Source: Microlunatus speluncae | GTDB lineage: Bacteria; Actinomycetota; Actinomycetes; Propionibacteriales; Propionibacteriaceae | Reading direction: 5' to 3' | Assembly (NCBI RefSeq): GCF_009299835.1 | Contig: NZ_VKCZ01000001.1 | Coordinates: 62,001 to 126,000, forward strand | DNA length: 64,000 nucleotides | Shown here: piece by piece, positions 43,369 through 53,020 of the stretch | Numbering within the stretch: the first letter of the stretch is position 1 | Layout of the letters: every line of letters begins with the position of its first letter | Notes under the pieces: model-generated | Database searches by the model: none | What the model was told of the DNA's origin: nothing | Seen by the model: only the letters and a program-made list of their open reading frames with translations | Position numbers and translations under genes: made by a program

Positions 43369-44889
43369 GTGAGCACGGACGCGGGCTACCGGCCGACCTG
43401 GCAATCCCTGCGAGCACACGGAATCCCGGCCTGGTTCGGGGCGGCCAAGTTCGGCATCTGGTCGCACTGGGGGCCGCAGTCCGTCGGCCGGTCCGGCGAC
43501 TGGTACGCCCGCCACCTGTACGGTCCGCAGGCCGGCTCGGGGCCCTGGGAGCGGCGCCGCGCCGAACGGCAGTACGCCCACCACCGGCGCGAGTTCGGCC
43601 TGCCGGCGGAGCGCGGCGCGGCCGATCTGGCCCGGCGCTGGCGGGCCGAGCGGTTCGATCCCGAGGCGCTGATCGATCTCTACCGGCGCAGTGGCGCGCG
43701 CTACTTCGTCGCCCTGGCGGCGCACTGCGACAACGTCGATCTCTGGGACTCGCCGCACCCGTGGAACACGACCAAGATCGGCCCGGGCCGCGACATCGTC
43801 GGCGCCTGGCAGCGGGCGGCGCGATCGGCCGGGCTGCCGTTCGGGCTGAGCTTCCACCACAACTGGACCTGGCGGTGGCTCGACGTCGCCCACGGCACCG
43901 ACCCGGAGACGGGCGAACCGCACGACGGCGCCCGCGCCGCCGCCGGAACCCACGACGGCACCGGCCCGGACCCGGCTCGGCTCTATCCGCCACCGCATCC
44001 GGCCGGCGCGGCCCCACCACCGGAGATCGCCGCCGACTTCTACCGCCGGGTCGGCGCGGCGCTGAGCCGCTACCGGCCCGACCTGGTCTATCTGGACGAC
44101 GGCCGGCTGCCGTTCGATCTCGACAGCGTGGTGCAGTCCACCCCGCCCAGCACGCTCGGACTGGAGTTGCTCGCGGAGTACTACGCGGCCAACCGCGACG
44201 GCATCGTCACGATCAAGGACGTGCCGGAGGAGGACCGGACGGCGGTGCTGTTGGACTGCGAGCGGCGGCAACTGGACGGGATCCAAGATCATCCGTGGCA
44301 GTTCGACACCAGCGACGGGGAATGGTTCGACTGCGCCGGAACCGAAGACTTCTTCCATCCCCGTAAGACCTCCCGCCAGGTGATCCACACCCTGGTCGAC
44401 GTGGTCAGCAAGAACGGCACCCTGCTGCTCAACGTGCCGCAGCGCGCCGACGGCACCCTCGATGATCACGCCGTAACCTTGCTGTCCGAGGTCGGTGCCT
44501 GGCTCGACGTGTGCGGCGAGGGGATCTACGACACCGTCCCGTGGCGCCGGTTCGGCGAGGGCGGGACCGGGCTCGGACAGACCCAGGGCTACGAGCACTA
44601 CAACGAGGCCGACCGCGACTACCGGTCCGACGACGTGCGGTTCACCCGTCGTGATCACCGGCTGTACGCGACACTGCTCGGCTGGCCCGAAGACCGCCGC
44701 GCCGTGCTGACCAGCCTCGGCACCGAGCCGCCCGATCGACATCGGCCCGATCCGGACCCGGTCGAGGTGGTGCTGCTCGGCCACGGCCCGGTGCCCTGGC
44801 GGCGCGAACCGGGCGGCCTGGTGATCGACCTGCCGGCCGAGCCACCCACCCGCTCCGCGTACATGATCAAGATCAGCACACTGACCTGA
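43369..44889 (+). CDS. Alpha-L-fucosidase, GH29
   Basis: The 506-residue enzyme shows the GH29 plan: WFGAAKFGIWSHWGPQSV at the start of the barrel, GARYFVALAAHCDNVDLWDS, FGLSFHHNWTW, and LVYLDDG carrying the nucleophile Asp near 242, with NGTLLLNVPQRADGTLDD closing the barrel. These enzymes release alpha-linked fucose from glycans. There is no signal peptide, implying intracellular action on imported oligomers. GTG 43369 is preceded by GGGAGG. It is followed 29 bases later by the rhamnosidase gene. Confidence 0.94.
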   Translation: MSTDAGYRPTWQSLRAHGIPAWFGAAKFGIWSHWGPQSVGRSGDWYARHLYGPQAGSGPWERRRAERQYAHHRREFGLPAERGAADLARRWRAERFDPEALIDLYRRSGARYFVALAAHCDNVDLWDSPHPWNTTKIGPGRDIVGAWQRAARSAGLPFGLSFHHNWTWRWLDVAHGTDPETGEPHDGARAAAGTHDGTGPDPARLYPPPHPAGAAPPPEIAADFYRRVGAALSRYRPDLVYLDDGRLPFDLDSVVQSTPPSTLGLELLAEYYAANRDGIVTIKDVPEEDRTAVLLDCERRQLDGIQDHPWQFDTSDGEWFDCAGTEDFFHPRKTSRQVIHTLVDVVSKNGTLLLNVPQRADGTLDDHAVTLLSEVGAWLDVCGEGIYDTVPWRRFGEGGTGLGQTQGYEHYNEADRDYRSDDVRFTRRDHRLYATLLGWPEDRRAVLTSLGTEPPDRHRPDPDPVEVVLLGHGPVPWRREPGGLVIDLPAEPPTRSAYMIKISTLT

Positions 44890-44918
44890 CCCGACCTCGG
44901 ACAGCCACCGGAGGACCG

Positions 44919-47582
44919 ATGCCCGACCAGCCCATCCCCTTCCCTGCACCGGCCGAAGGGCCCGAGTCCACCCCGGTTCCCGGGCCGATCGCGCTGCGCA
45001 CCCTGGCCATGACCGACCCGATCGGCATCGGCGACCCGCGGCCGCCGTTCGGCTGGCGGCTGCCCGACACCGGCCCGCCGCTGTCGGCCGGTTACCGGGT
45101 CCAGGTCGCCACCACGGCCGAGTTGCTCGCCGCGGGATCGCCCGACCTGTGGGACAGCGGCGAGGTCACCGGCGATGATCAACAGTGCCGCTACGGCGGC
45201 CCCGAGCTGCCGGCCCGGGCCGCCGCGTGCTGGCGGGTGCGGGTCCGGGACGCGTCCGGCCGCTGGTCGGACTGGAGCGCGACGGCCCGGTTCGAGCTCG
45301 GTCTGCTGACGCCGGACGACTGGTCGGCGGCCTGGATCAGCCACCCCAACTGGTACGCCGACGGCGATCCCCGGGTCGGCGAGCCGCATCCGCTGCCGCT
45401 GCTGGCCGGCGAGTTCACGCTGTCCGGGACACCGGTCCGGGCCCGACTGCACGTGGCCGGCGCCGGGGTCTACTACGCCTCGATCAACGGCCGCCCGACC
45501 TCGGACGCCGTGCTCGAGCCGGCCTACACCGACTTCCGGCGGCGGGTCTGCTCCGCCACCCACGACGTCACCGGGCTGCTGACCGAGGGCGGCAACGTGC
45601 TCGGCCTCGAGCTCGGCCCGGGGATCGCGCACGTGTTTCCACACCAGGACCGCTACATGAAGTTCTACGGGTCGCAGCTGTCACCGCGGGCGATCGCCCA
45701 GCTCGAGGTCGATTACGCCGACGGCCGGTCGGAACGGTTCGGCACCGACACATCGTGGCTGGCCACGGCCGGGCCGACGCTGCGTTCGCACTGGTTCGGC
45801 GGCGAGGACTACGACGCCCGCCGCGAGATCGCGGGCTGGGACCGGCCGGGCACCGACCGGTCCGACTGGCGGCCGGCGGTGATCATCTCCGGCTCGGCGC
45901 CGACCCCGGCGGCCCGGGTCTGCCCACCACTGCGGGTGGTCGAACGGATCCCGGCCGTGGCGCGGCTGACCGCGACCGACGGCACGCCGATCTTCGACGT
46001 CGGCGTGGTCCAGGCCGGGCTGGCCGAGGTGAGCGTCGACCTGCCGGCCGGCCACCACCTGCGGATGCTGCCCGGTGATCAACTCGACGACTACGGCCGG
46101 GTGCTGCAGTCCAAGCCGACCACCGGGTCCCCGGTCTTCAACACCTTGATCACCGGCGACGGCCCGACGACCTGGCACTCGCGGTTCCGCTACGACGGCT
46201 TCCGCTATCTCGAGATCCAGGGCCTGCCGGCCGACGCCGAGGTGACGGTGTCGGCCCTGGTGGTCCGGGCCGACAACGAGCGGGTGGGCGAGTTCAGCAG
46301 CTCGGTGGAGTTGATCAACGACATCCACACGATCATCGACCGCGCGGTGCAGGGCAACATGTACAGCGTCCTCACCGACTGCCCGCACCGGGAGAAGCTG
46401 GGCTGGCTGGAGGAGACGCATCTGCTGTTCGACGTGATCGCCTACGGCTACGACGTCGCCGCCTACTACCGCGAGCTGCTGGTGACGATCGCCGAGGCGC
46501 AGACCGAGGACGGTCTGGTGCCGGACATCGCGCCCGAATACGTGGTCTTCGCCGACGGCTTCCGGGACGATCCCAACTGGGGTAGCGCGATCATCCAGGT
46601 GCCGTGGCAGCACTACCGCTGGTACGGCGATGCGGCCGTTCTGGATGATCACTACCCGGCGATGGTGCGCTACCTGGACTACCTGACCGGCCGGTCCGAG
46701 GACGGGCTGCTGACGTACGGGCTCGGCGACTGGATCACCACCGATCGGACCACGCCGGTGCCGCTGGTCGGCACGTGGGGCTACTGGCGAGCCGCGTCCG
46801 CCATGATCGACATCGCCACCGCGCTCGGCCGCACCGACGACGCCGAACGGTTCCGGCGACTGGCCGCCAAGATCAGCGCCGCGTTCGGGGCGGCCTTCCT
46901 GGACCCGGAGACGGGGCACTACGGCAACGGCGGCCAGGCCTCGGAGGTGCTCGCCCTCGACGTCGGCGCCGTGCCGGCGGAGGCGATCGACGCGCTGCTG
47001 GACCGGATCTGCGACTCCTTCGACGACGGGCTCAACGTCGGTGAGATCGCCCTGCCGGCGGTGTTCCGGGTGCTCGGCGAGGCCGGCCGGCACGACGCAC
47101 TGTGGCGCTTCGCCAACTCCACCGAGCATCCCAGCTACGGCTATCAGGTGCGGCACGGCGCGACCTCGCTGACCGAGGCCTGGGACGGGCCGACCCGCGG
47201 CCTGTCCCAGAACCACTTCATGCTCGGCGCGATCGACAGCTGGTTCTTCAAGCATCTGGCCGGCATCGACCAGGCCCCGGGCTCGATCGGCTGGCGGGAC
47301 CTCGACATCTCCCCGGTGCTGGTCGACGGCCTGGACTCGGTCACGGCCCGGACCCGCGGCGCCCGCGGCGACATCGCCGTCTCCTGGCAGCGCGACACCG
47401 CCGGATTCCGGATGGAGGTGGAGATCCCGCCCGGCTCGACCGCGACCGTACGCCTGCCGGCCCTGCCCGGCACCACCGCCACCGCCCCCGACTCCGCCCG
47501 CCCGCTCCCGTCCGCCGACGGCCGCCCGACCTGGCAACTCCCCACCGGCCACTGGACCTTCGCCGCCCGCCCCACCCCGTGA
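44919..47582 (+). CDS. Alpha-L-rhamnosidase, GH78
   Basis: The 887-residue protein has an N-terminal fibronectin-like domain (DPRPPFGWRLPDTG), a Bac_rhamnosid_N carbohydrate-binding domain with RARLHVAGAGVYYASINGRPTSDAVLEP, and an (alpha/alpha)6 barrel containing TDCPHREKLGWLEETHLLFD, where the general acid lies. ATEHPSYGYQVRHG-type residues and a GH78 C-terminal domain follow. It hydrolyses terminal alpha-L-rhamnose of plant polysaccharides or flavonoid glycosides. GGAGG precedes the ATG. It probably shares a transcript with the fucosidase. Confidence 0.95.
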   Translation: MPDQPIPFPAPAEGPESTPVPGPIALRTLAMTDPIGIGDPRPPFGWRLPDTGPPLSAGYRVQVATTAELLAAGSPDLWDSGEVTGDDQQCRYGGPELPARAAACWRVRVRDASGRWSDWSATARFELGLLTPDDWSAAWISHPNWYADGDPRVGEPHPLPLLAGEFTLSGTPVRARLHVAGAGVYYASINGRPTSDAVLEPAYTDFRRRVCSATHDVTGLLTEGGNVLGLELGPGIAHVFPHQDRYMKFYGSQLSPRAIAQLEVDYADGRSERFGTDTSWLATAGPTLRSHWFGGEDYDARREIAGWDRPGTDRSDWRPAVIISGSAPTPAARVCPPLRVVERIPAVARLTATDGTPIFDVGVVQAGLAEVSVDLPAGHHLRMLPGDQLDDYGRVLQSKPTTGSPVFNTLITGDGPTTWHSRFRYDGFRYLEIQGLPADAEVTVSALVVRADNERVGEFSSSVELINDIHTIIDRAVQGNMYSVLTDCPHREKLGWLEETHLLFDVIAYGYDVAAYYRELLVTIAEAQTEDGLVPDIAPEYVVFADGFRDDPNWGSAIIQVPWQHYRWYGDAAVLDDHYPAMVRYLDYLTGRSEDGLLTYGLGDWITTDRTTPVPLVGTWGYWRAASAMIDIATALGRTDDAERFRRLAAKISAAFGAAFLDPETGHYGNGGQASEVLALDVGAVPAEAIDALLDRICDSFDDGLNVGEIALPAVFRVLGEAGRHDALWRFANSTEHPSYGYQVRHGATSLTEAWDGPTRGLSQNHFMLGAIDSWFFKHLAGIDQAPGSIGWRDLDISPVLVDGLDSVTARTRGARGDIAVSWQRDTAGFRMEVEIPPGSTATVRLPALPGTTATAPDSARPLPSADGRPTWQLPTGHWTFAARPTP

Positions 47583-47609
47583 ACGCTTTATGAAGGTTGC
47601 AACGTTCAC
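47579..47609. terminator. Hairpin between convergent rhamnosidase and lipase genes
   Basis: GTGAACG (47579-47585) and CGTTCAC (47603-47609) form a seven-base stem that overlaps the rhamnosidase stop codon. AT content is higher than around it. Confidence 0.45.
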
Positions 47610-47661
47610 AAAGCGACAGGAAAGTTCATGAAGCAGGAGGGCGACGGACCAGGCCGGCAGG

Positions 47662-49089
47662 TCAGAAGCCGCGGTCCTTCAGGTCCGCGACGATCTTGAT
47701 GTACGTGTCCAGCACGTTGAAGCCGGGGTAGTCCTCGCGGTGCATGTCGACCAGGTCGCCGTGGGACACGCCGCGCTTCGAGGTGCTGCGGAGCACGCCG
47801 CGGAACTCGCCCCACTTCGCGGAGTCCACCGAGACGAGGCCGTCGTTCTCCTCGCCGAGAGTCTTGATCACGCGGTACGGGACGGCGAGCAGTCGATCAC
47901 TCGCGGCGCAGCTCATCACCGAGGTGTAGCTCTGGTAGTGGACCGACGGATCGTCGGGCGTGTTGCGGTTGAACTCCCGGGACAGCTCGGTGCGGAAGGC
48001 CATCGTCGAGGAGAGGAAGTCCGGCGTCTCGTCGCCGGCCAGGCCGAAGACGAAGTTCACCGCCGACGCCAGCCGTTGATAGAGCGGCTGCCTCAGCTTC
48101 GTCGCGGTGTCGGCGAACCGGACGCCGTGATGCGGCGTGTTCATGGTGGTCAGGCTGGCCACCCGGTGGCCGAGGCCGAGGGTCGTGATCGCGTAGCGGG
48201 CATCGATGCCGCCGCGGCTGTGCGCGATGATGTTGATCTTGGACGCCCCGGTGAGTTCGGCGACCTCACGGATCCGGGCGGCGACCTGCTCGCCGTTCTG
48301 TTCGATCGATCCCCAGGCCTCCTGCTCGCCGTAGAACAGGTTCGCGCCGTGCCGCTTCAGGTACGTCGGCACCCGGCCCCACGCGTTGAACCGGATCCGG
48401 TCGCGCCAGCCCACTCCGTGCACCAGCAGGATCGGGTAGCGGGTGGCGCATTGGTTGTCCTGAGGTAGCGTCCGCTCCCACGCCACCCGGTCGGTGGCCG
48501 CGCGATACTCCCGGCGTACGCCCCGAGCCGCCCCCGCGCCGACCAGCCAACCGAGGGCCGGGATCCAGACCGCCGTCGCGATCAGGAATCGGCTCAGCAC
48601 ACTCAGGCTCTTCGACGCCAGGATGGCCCGGTAGCCGCCGTTGAGATAGAGGACGAGGCAGCAGCCGAGGGAGTAGATCGCGTTGGTCACCAGCAGTTCG
48701 GTCGGCAGCGTTCCGGAAAGCAGGACGAAGGAGAGCGGCAACACCGCCGACTGCACGATGATCGCGTAGACGAGGGAGTAGAGGATCGGCGGCGCACCAC
48801 CGAGCGCCTTCAGCCGGAAGCCGACCGGGATGCCGTCCATGATCGGGAAGACGTTGAGCCGGAGCCAGACGTAGAGGAACAGCACGCCGGGAATGATCAA
48901 GGCCCAGAGCCACGGCCCACCCAGCTGCTGAAAGATCACGAAGCCGAGCAGCGGCAGATTCACCGCGAGCGGCAGGTAGATCGCCAACACGACCGGGCTG
49001 ATCAACGAGACCTTGCGGGCGAGATCCAGCAGGATCAGCACGAACAGCAGCAGGCCCGAGACGATCAGGACCGCAGCCAGGATCGGCAT
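47662..49089 (-). CDS. Polytopic membrane protein with C-terminal lipase domain
   Basis: Residues 1-190 contain about six hydrophobic helices, starting with ILAAVLIVSGLLLFVLILLDL. The C-terminal half is an alpha/beta hydrolase: PILLVHGVGWRD (about 222-233), the nucleophile elbow NIIAHSRGGID (Ser near 291), and TTMNTPHHG, as in triacylglycerol lipases of the LipA/EstA (PF01674) kind. ENDGLVSVDSAKWG and SHGDLVDM hold the probable Asp and His. The start at 49089 follows GGAGGAA. The combination puts a lipase on the membrane; which side it faces is unclear. Confidence 0.85.
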   Translation of the reverse strand: MPILAAVLIVSGLLLFVLILLDLARKVSLISPVVLAIYLPLAVNLPLLGFVIFQQLGGPWLWALIIPGVLFLYVWLRLNVFPIMDGIPVGFRLKALGGAPPILYSLVYAIIVQSAVLPLSFVLLSGTLPTELLVTNAIYSLGCCLVLYLNGGYRAILASKSLSVLSRFLIATAVWIPALGWLVGAGAARGVRREYRAATDRVAWERTLPQDNQCATRYPILLVHGVGWRDRIRFNAWGRVPTYLKRHGANLFYGEQEAWGSIEQNGEQVAARIREVAELTGASKINIIAHSRGGIDARYAITTLGLGHRVASLTTMNTPHHGVRFADTATKLRQPLYQRLASAVNFVFGLAGDETPDFLSSTMAFRTELSREFNRNTPDDPSVHYQSYTSVMSCAASDRLLAVPYRVIKTLGEENDGLVSVDSAKWGEFRGVLRSTSKRGVSHGDLVDMHREDYPGFNVLDTYIKIVADLKDRGF

Positions 49090-49178
49090 GGTCTTCCTCC
49101 GGAGGTGTGCTGGCCGGTTGAGTCGGCCGGCGCGCGTCAAAGTTACCGTGGGGGAGGTTCGACAAAAGAGGAGGACGG

Positions 49179-49964
49179 ATGGCGTACGGATTCGTGGGCA
49201 CCGGCGAGATCACGGCGGCGATCGTGACCGGGCTGAGCGACGGCGTCGCCGATCCGCCCTCGGTGTTCCTGTCGCCGCGCGGCCGGGCCGTCGGGCGCGG
49301 GCTGGCCGACCGGTTTCCGAACGTCCGGGTCTGCTCCGACAACGCCGAGGTGGTCGAGCAGGCGACGACCGTCGTGCTGGCGGTACGGCCACCGATCGGC
49401 CGGGAGGTGCTGAGCGAGCTGAGCTTCCGGCCGGAGCAGGTGCTGATCAGCGCCCTGGCCGGCGTATCCCTGGCGACCCTGCGCCGCTGGGCTCCGACGG
49501 CCGGCGAACTCGCCCGGTCGATCCCGCTGCCGCAGGCCGCCCAGCGCGCGAGCCTGACCGCGATCCATCCCGATCACCGGATCGCCCGGGAGCTGTTCGG
49601 CGCGGTCGGTCAGGTCGTCGTCGCCGACAGCGAACCGGCCCTGGACGCGATGAGTGCCGCGACCGCGACCTTCGCCGCCCAGCTCGACGCCCTCGCCACC
49701 ATCGCCGACTGGCTGGCCGGCCAGGGTCTGGCTCCGGACGCGTCCGCCGGCTACCTCAAGCACCTGTTCGGCGCCCTCGGCCAGACCCTGCTGCACAGCA
49801 CCGACACCCTCGCCACCCTGACCACCAAGCACATGACGCCGGGCGGGATCAACGAGCAGGTGCTGCACGATCTCCGCGACGCCGGCCACGGCGAGCAGCT
49901 CCGGCACGCCCTGGATCGGGTGCTGACCCGCCTCCAGGGGCCACCGCCCGGCGATCACGAGTAG
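49179..49964 (+). CDS. Pyrroline-5-carboxylate reductase family protein
   Basis: The 261-residue protein has the NAD(P)-binding GFVGTGEITAAIV (about 4-16), VVLAVRPPIGREVL, and the C-terminal P5CR helices with LATLTTKHMTPGGINEQVL. ProC makes proline from pyrroline-5-carboxylate. The usual MVRxMPNTP segment is replaced by LARSIPLPQAAQR, so the protein may be a paralogue with a different substrate. GAGGAGG stands just before the ATG. No proline gene is adjacent. Confidence 0.85.
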   Translation: MAYGFVGTGEITAAIVTGLSDGVADPPSVFLSPRGRAVGRGLADRFPNVRVCSDNAEVVEQATTVVLAVRPPIGREVLSELSFRPEQVLISALAGVSLATLRRWAPTAGELARSIPLPQAAQRASLTAIHPDHRIARELFGAVGQVVVADSEPALDAMSAATATFAAQLDALATIADWLAGQGLAPDASAGYLKHLFGALGQTLLHSTDTLATLTTKHMTPGGINEQVLHDLRDAGHGEQLRHALDRVLTRLQGPPPGDHE

Positions 49965-50034
49965 TCGAAAACCCTTGCGCCGTAAGCCAGTCGCTCGAGT
50001 ACCCTCAGGATGGCGGCTCCATCCGGGTCGTCGA

Positions 50035-50114
50035 GGGCTCTAACTGGGGTTCGCCGGTCGCAAAATCCGCATGCGGCAGTGATCGGCCGAGGGGTTCGAC
50101 TCCCCTAGAGTCCA
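50035..50114 (+). tRNA. tRNA-like sequence, probable degenerate tRNA
   Basis: GGGCTCT at 50035-50041 pairs with AGAGTCC at 50107-50113 (one G:U), and AGGGG-TTCGACT-CCCCT forms a perfect T arm next to it. Discriminator A and CC follow, but no encoded CCA. A four-pair D stem CTGG/CCGG has only a six-base loop, base 8 is A not T, and the anticodon region (CGCA...TGCG) has no normal seven-base loop. It is best read as a tRNA remnant or acceptor/T-arm mimic, directly beside the lower-GC amidohydrolase gene. Confidence 0.4.
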
Positions 50115-50121
50115 CCGGACA

Positions 50122-51201
50122 TCAGCCGGGAAGATCGAACAAGGCCGCCGCGTTCCGCCCCAGAATCTTCGCTCGGTCCTTGGGTCGGAGTCGCACTTTG
50201 TCCAGGCTCGACATGATGACCTCAGGTTGGACCCAAGGATGATCGCTGGCGTACAGAAGTCGATCGACTCCGGTGAAATCGACGGCGAACCGAATGGCCT
50301 CCGGTAATGGCGAGACGATGTCCAGATAAATGCTGCGCAGATAGTCACTCGGCTTGCGTTCGAGATTCTGATTGCTGCGTTTGAGTACGAGCACCTGATG
50401 ATCGAATCGCCCGGCGATATAGGGCAGGGTGCCACCCAGATGGGGACAGACGAATTTGAGCTTCGGGAATTCGTCGAACAAACCGGCGGCGACGAGGCGG
50501 GCGAGGGAGATCGTGTTCTCGAACATGTTGCCGAGCAGGCCGGTCAGCTCATGGCCCTTCGTCTGGGGCAGGGTGGTCGGCAGGGCCGGATGCAGCACGA
50601 TCGGCACGCCGAGCTCCTCCGCCCGGGCGAACAGCCAGCGGAACCGAGGCTCGTCCGGCCACTCGCCGGCGAGGTTGCTGTAGAGCAGGATGCCCTTCAT
50701 TCGAAGGGTTTTGACACACCGGTCCAACTCGCGTTCGGCCGCGGCCTGATCCTGCAGGGGCAGCACACAGAGTCCGGCGAACCGACCCCGATACGTCCGG
50801 ACGATGTCACTGACGCCGTCGTTGAGCAGTTGGGCGACGGTCGGACCGTCGGCCCCGAACCACTCCGGTCCGGGATCATTGCTGGTCAGCAGCGTCACGT
50901 CGATGCCGTTCTTGTCCATGGCAGCGATCTTCCGCTCGAGGTCGAGATATTCGGGTGGGATCTTCCGTACCCAATCTCCCATTTTCAACAGCGTCACGCC
51001 GTCCTTGTCGAAGACACGGGGATCTTCGGTCCGGCCGCGCATGAATTCGACATGATCGCGAAAGAAGAGGTGGCTCTGGCAGTCGACGATCAGCGATCGT
51101 TGCGGCGGTTGGGCCGCCGCCGCTGGTTGTGCACCGACGGCCGCGGCAGCGGCGACCGGGGCGGTGGTGGCGATGAAATTCCGGCGATTGATATTCCTCA
51201 T
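50122..51201 (-). CDS. Tat-exported amidohydrolase (ACMSD-like family 2)
   Basis: The 359-residue protein begins with a twin-arginine signal (NRRNFIATTAPVAAAAAVGAQPAAAA). The mature part has the amidohydrolase-2 plan: VDCQSHLF, then PIVLHPALP, KFVCPHLGGTLPY and LYASDHPW, holding metal-binding His and Asp. Related enzymes are decarboxylases and hydrolases of aromatic acids. The substrate is unknown. GC is near 50-58% in lines I counted, well below neighbours, and codon use is less biased, which suggests transfer. The adjacent tRNA-like sequence may mark the insertion point. Confidence 0.85.
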   Translation of the reverse strand: MRNINRRNFIATTAPVAAAAAVGAQPAAAAQPPQRSLIVDCQSHLFFRDHVEFMRGRTEDPRVFDKDGVTLLKMGDWVRKIPPEYLDLERKIAAMDKNGIDVTLLTSNDPGPEWFGADGPTVAQLLNDGVSDIVRTYRGRFAGLCVLPLQDQAAAERELDRCVKTLRMKGILLYSNLAGEWPDEPRFRWLFARAEELGVPIVLHPALPTTLPQTKGHELTGLLGNMFENTISLARLVAAGLFDEFPKLKFVCPHLGGTLPYIAGRFDHQVLVLKRSNQNLERKPSDYLRSIYLDIVSPLPEAIRFAVDFTGVDRLLYASDHPWVQPEVIMSSLDKVRLRPKDRAKILGRNAAALFDLPG

Positions 51202-51346
51202 GAATCGGCAGATTATTCAGGCCCTCATCGTCGAACAACGTTTTGATAACGCAAATGTTCGCAGGTACAGAAGGCTAGGGACGACGGTGGCACAGCCGCA
51301 GGGCGCGGGTACGACCTCGGGCCCTGGCGCCGTGGCGGCGCCGGCG

Positions 51347-52879
51347 TCAGGTGACGGCGCCGAGCTGCCAGGGCACGAACTCGTCCTGGCCGATGTCGAG
51401 CTCCTCGCTGGCGGTCGGGGTGCCGGAGGCGACGGCGAGGATCCGGTCGAAGATCACCTGGCCGACCTCGGTCACGGTCTCGGTGCCGTCGACGATGGTG
51501 CCGGCGTTGATGTCGATGTCCTCCGGCATGGAGCGGGCCAGCTCGGAGTTGGTGCCGATCTTGATGCTGGGCGCGGGCTTGCAGCCGAAGACCGAGCCGC
51601 GGCCGGTGGTGAAGCAGACGATGTTGGCGCCGCCGGCGACCAGGCCGGTCACCGACACCGGGTCGTAGCCCGGGGTGTCCATGAAGCCGAAGCCGGGCCG
51701 GTCGATCCGCTCCGCGTACTCGTAGACGGCGGTCAGCTCGGCCTGGCCGCCCTTGGCGACGGCGCCGAGCGACTTCTCCAGGATCGTGGTCAGGCCGCCG
51801 CGCTTGTTGCCGGGGGACGGGTTGTTGTCCAGGGTCCCGCCGACGGCGGCGACATAGCCGCGCCACCAGTCGATCCGGTCCAGCAGCTTCCGGCCGACCT
51901 CGGCCGAGACCGCGCGCCGGGTCAGCAGATGCTCGGCGCCGAAGATCTCCGGCGTCTCGGCCAGCACCGAGGTGCCGCCGAGCCCGACCAGCAGGTCGGA
52001 GGCGACGCCGAGGGCCGGGTTGGCGGTGATGCCGGAGTAGCCGTCCGACCCGCCGCAGTTAAGGCCCAAGATCAACTCGCGGGCGTCGATCGGGGTGCGC
52101 TGCCGAGCGCCGATCGCCGGCAGCATCTCCTTGATCTTCCGTACGCCCTCGGCGACGGTGGCCCGGACCCCGCCGGACTCCTGGATCGTCATCCGCTCCA
52201 CCACCAGGTCGCTGGACAGCTCCAACTCCGCCGTGATCAGGTCGAGCTCCATCATTTCGCAGCCGAGCCCGAGGATGAGCAGACCGGCGAAGTTGGGATG
52301 CGCCGCGTAGCCGCGCAGCGTCCGCAGCAGCACGCCGGCGCCCTCGGACCCGTCGACCAGGCCGCAGCCGCTGCCGTGGGTCAACGCCATCACCCCGTCG
52401 ACGCCGGGATGATCATCGAGGGCGAAGCCGCCGAACTGGTTGGCGATCAGCCGGGCCGCCGTGGCCGAGCAGTTGACCGAGGTGAGCACGCCGATGTAGT
52501 TCCGGGTCCCCGCCTGCCCATTGGCCCGGCGGTAGCCGAGGAAGGTCGGCCGGTCCCCGGGCGGCGGGGGAGGCGTGGTCCGGGCCGTGGCGAACTCGTA
52601 CTCCCGCTCGATCTCGGCCATGCCGAGGTTGTGGGTGTGCACATGATCACCGGCGGCGACCGCGGTCAGCGCCTGCCCGATCGCCTGCCCGTACTTGATC
52701 ACCGGACTGCCGGCGGCGATGTCGCGGATCGCGATCTTGTGGCCCCGCGGGATCCCGGCCGCCGCGGTGACCGGCGCCGTCCCGGCCACCGGGATGGGCT
52801 GCCCGGCATCGACCTCGCCCAGGCTGACCGCGACGTTGTCGCCCGGATCGAGCTGGAGCACCGTCGTCGGCTGAGTCAT
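51347..52879 (-). CDS. UxaA family altronate/galactarate-type dehydratase
   Basis: The 510-residue protein has an N-terminal SAF domain (about 1-100, with GHKIAIRDIAAGSPVIKYGQAIG and GDHVHTHN) and the large UxaA domain (FLGYRRANGQAGTRNYIGVL, THGSGCG, GLGCEMM, GLNCGGSDGYSGITANP, CFTTGRGSVFG). UxaA enzymes use iron to dehydrate altronate, galactarate or related sugar acids. In this window the reaction would take uronate-derived acids into central metabolism. GGAGGG precedes ATG 52879. The divergent neighbour is a sugar-phosphate deaminase-type gene. Confidence 0.93.
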   Translation of the reverse strand: MTQPTTVLQLDPGDNVAVSLGEVDAGQPIPVAGTAPVTAAAGIPRGHKIAIRDIAAGSPVIKYGQAIGQALTAVAAGDHVHTHNLGMAEIEREYEFATARTTPPPPPGDRPTFLGYRRANGQAGTRNYIGVLTSVNCSATAARLIANQFGGFALDDHPGVDGVMALTHGSGCGLVDGSEGAGVLLRTLRGYAAHPNFAGLLILGLGCEMMELDLITAELELSSDLVVERMTIQESGGVRATVAEGVRKIKEMLPAIGARQRTPIDARELILGLNCGGSDGYSGITANPALGVASDLLVGLGGTSVLAETPEIFGAEHLLTRRAVSAEVGRKLLDRIDWWRGYVAAVGGTLDNNPSPGNKRGGLTTILEKSLGAVAKGGQAELTAVYEYAERIDRPGFGFMDTPGYDPVSVTGLVAGGANIVCFTTGRGSVFGCKPAPSIKIGTNSELARSMPEDIDINAGTIVDGTETVTEVGQVIFDRILAVASGTPTASEELDIGQDEFVPWQLGAVT

Positions 52880-53020
52880 GCGTTCTTCCCTCCGGCTGGC
52901 TGGCTGAGATGGCGTTTCTGCAAAAGGCTGCATATGCTGAATGCGCTTGCAGGATCCAGACTATCGGTCCGGCCGGCCTGGCCGATCCCGAGGTCACGCC
53001 GGTCACGGAAGGAGAAGCCA
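52880..53020. promoter_or_regulatory. Divergent control region with LacI-like half-sites
   Basis: Between the dehydratase and the NagB-type gene lie TTCTGCAAAAGGCTGCA and GAATGCGCTTGCAGG. Both contain half-sites related to the GCAAACGTTTGC palindrome in front of the nearby lacI-type gene, so one regulator may serve all three. Confidence 0.45.

Noticed and set aside
50035..50116. tmRNA or selenocysteine tRNA
   Set aside because: There is no room for a tmRNA message domain or a UCA anticodon; the acceptor and T arm alone do not decide. Kept only as a tRNA-like sequence.
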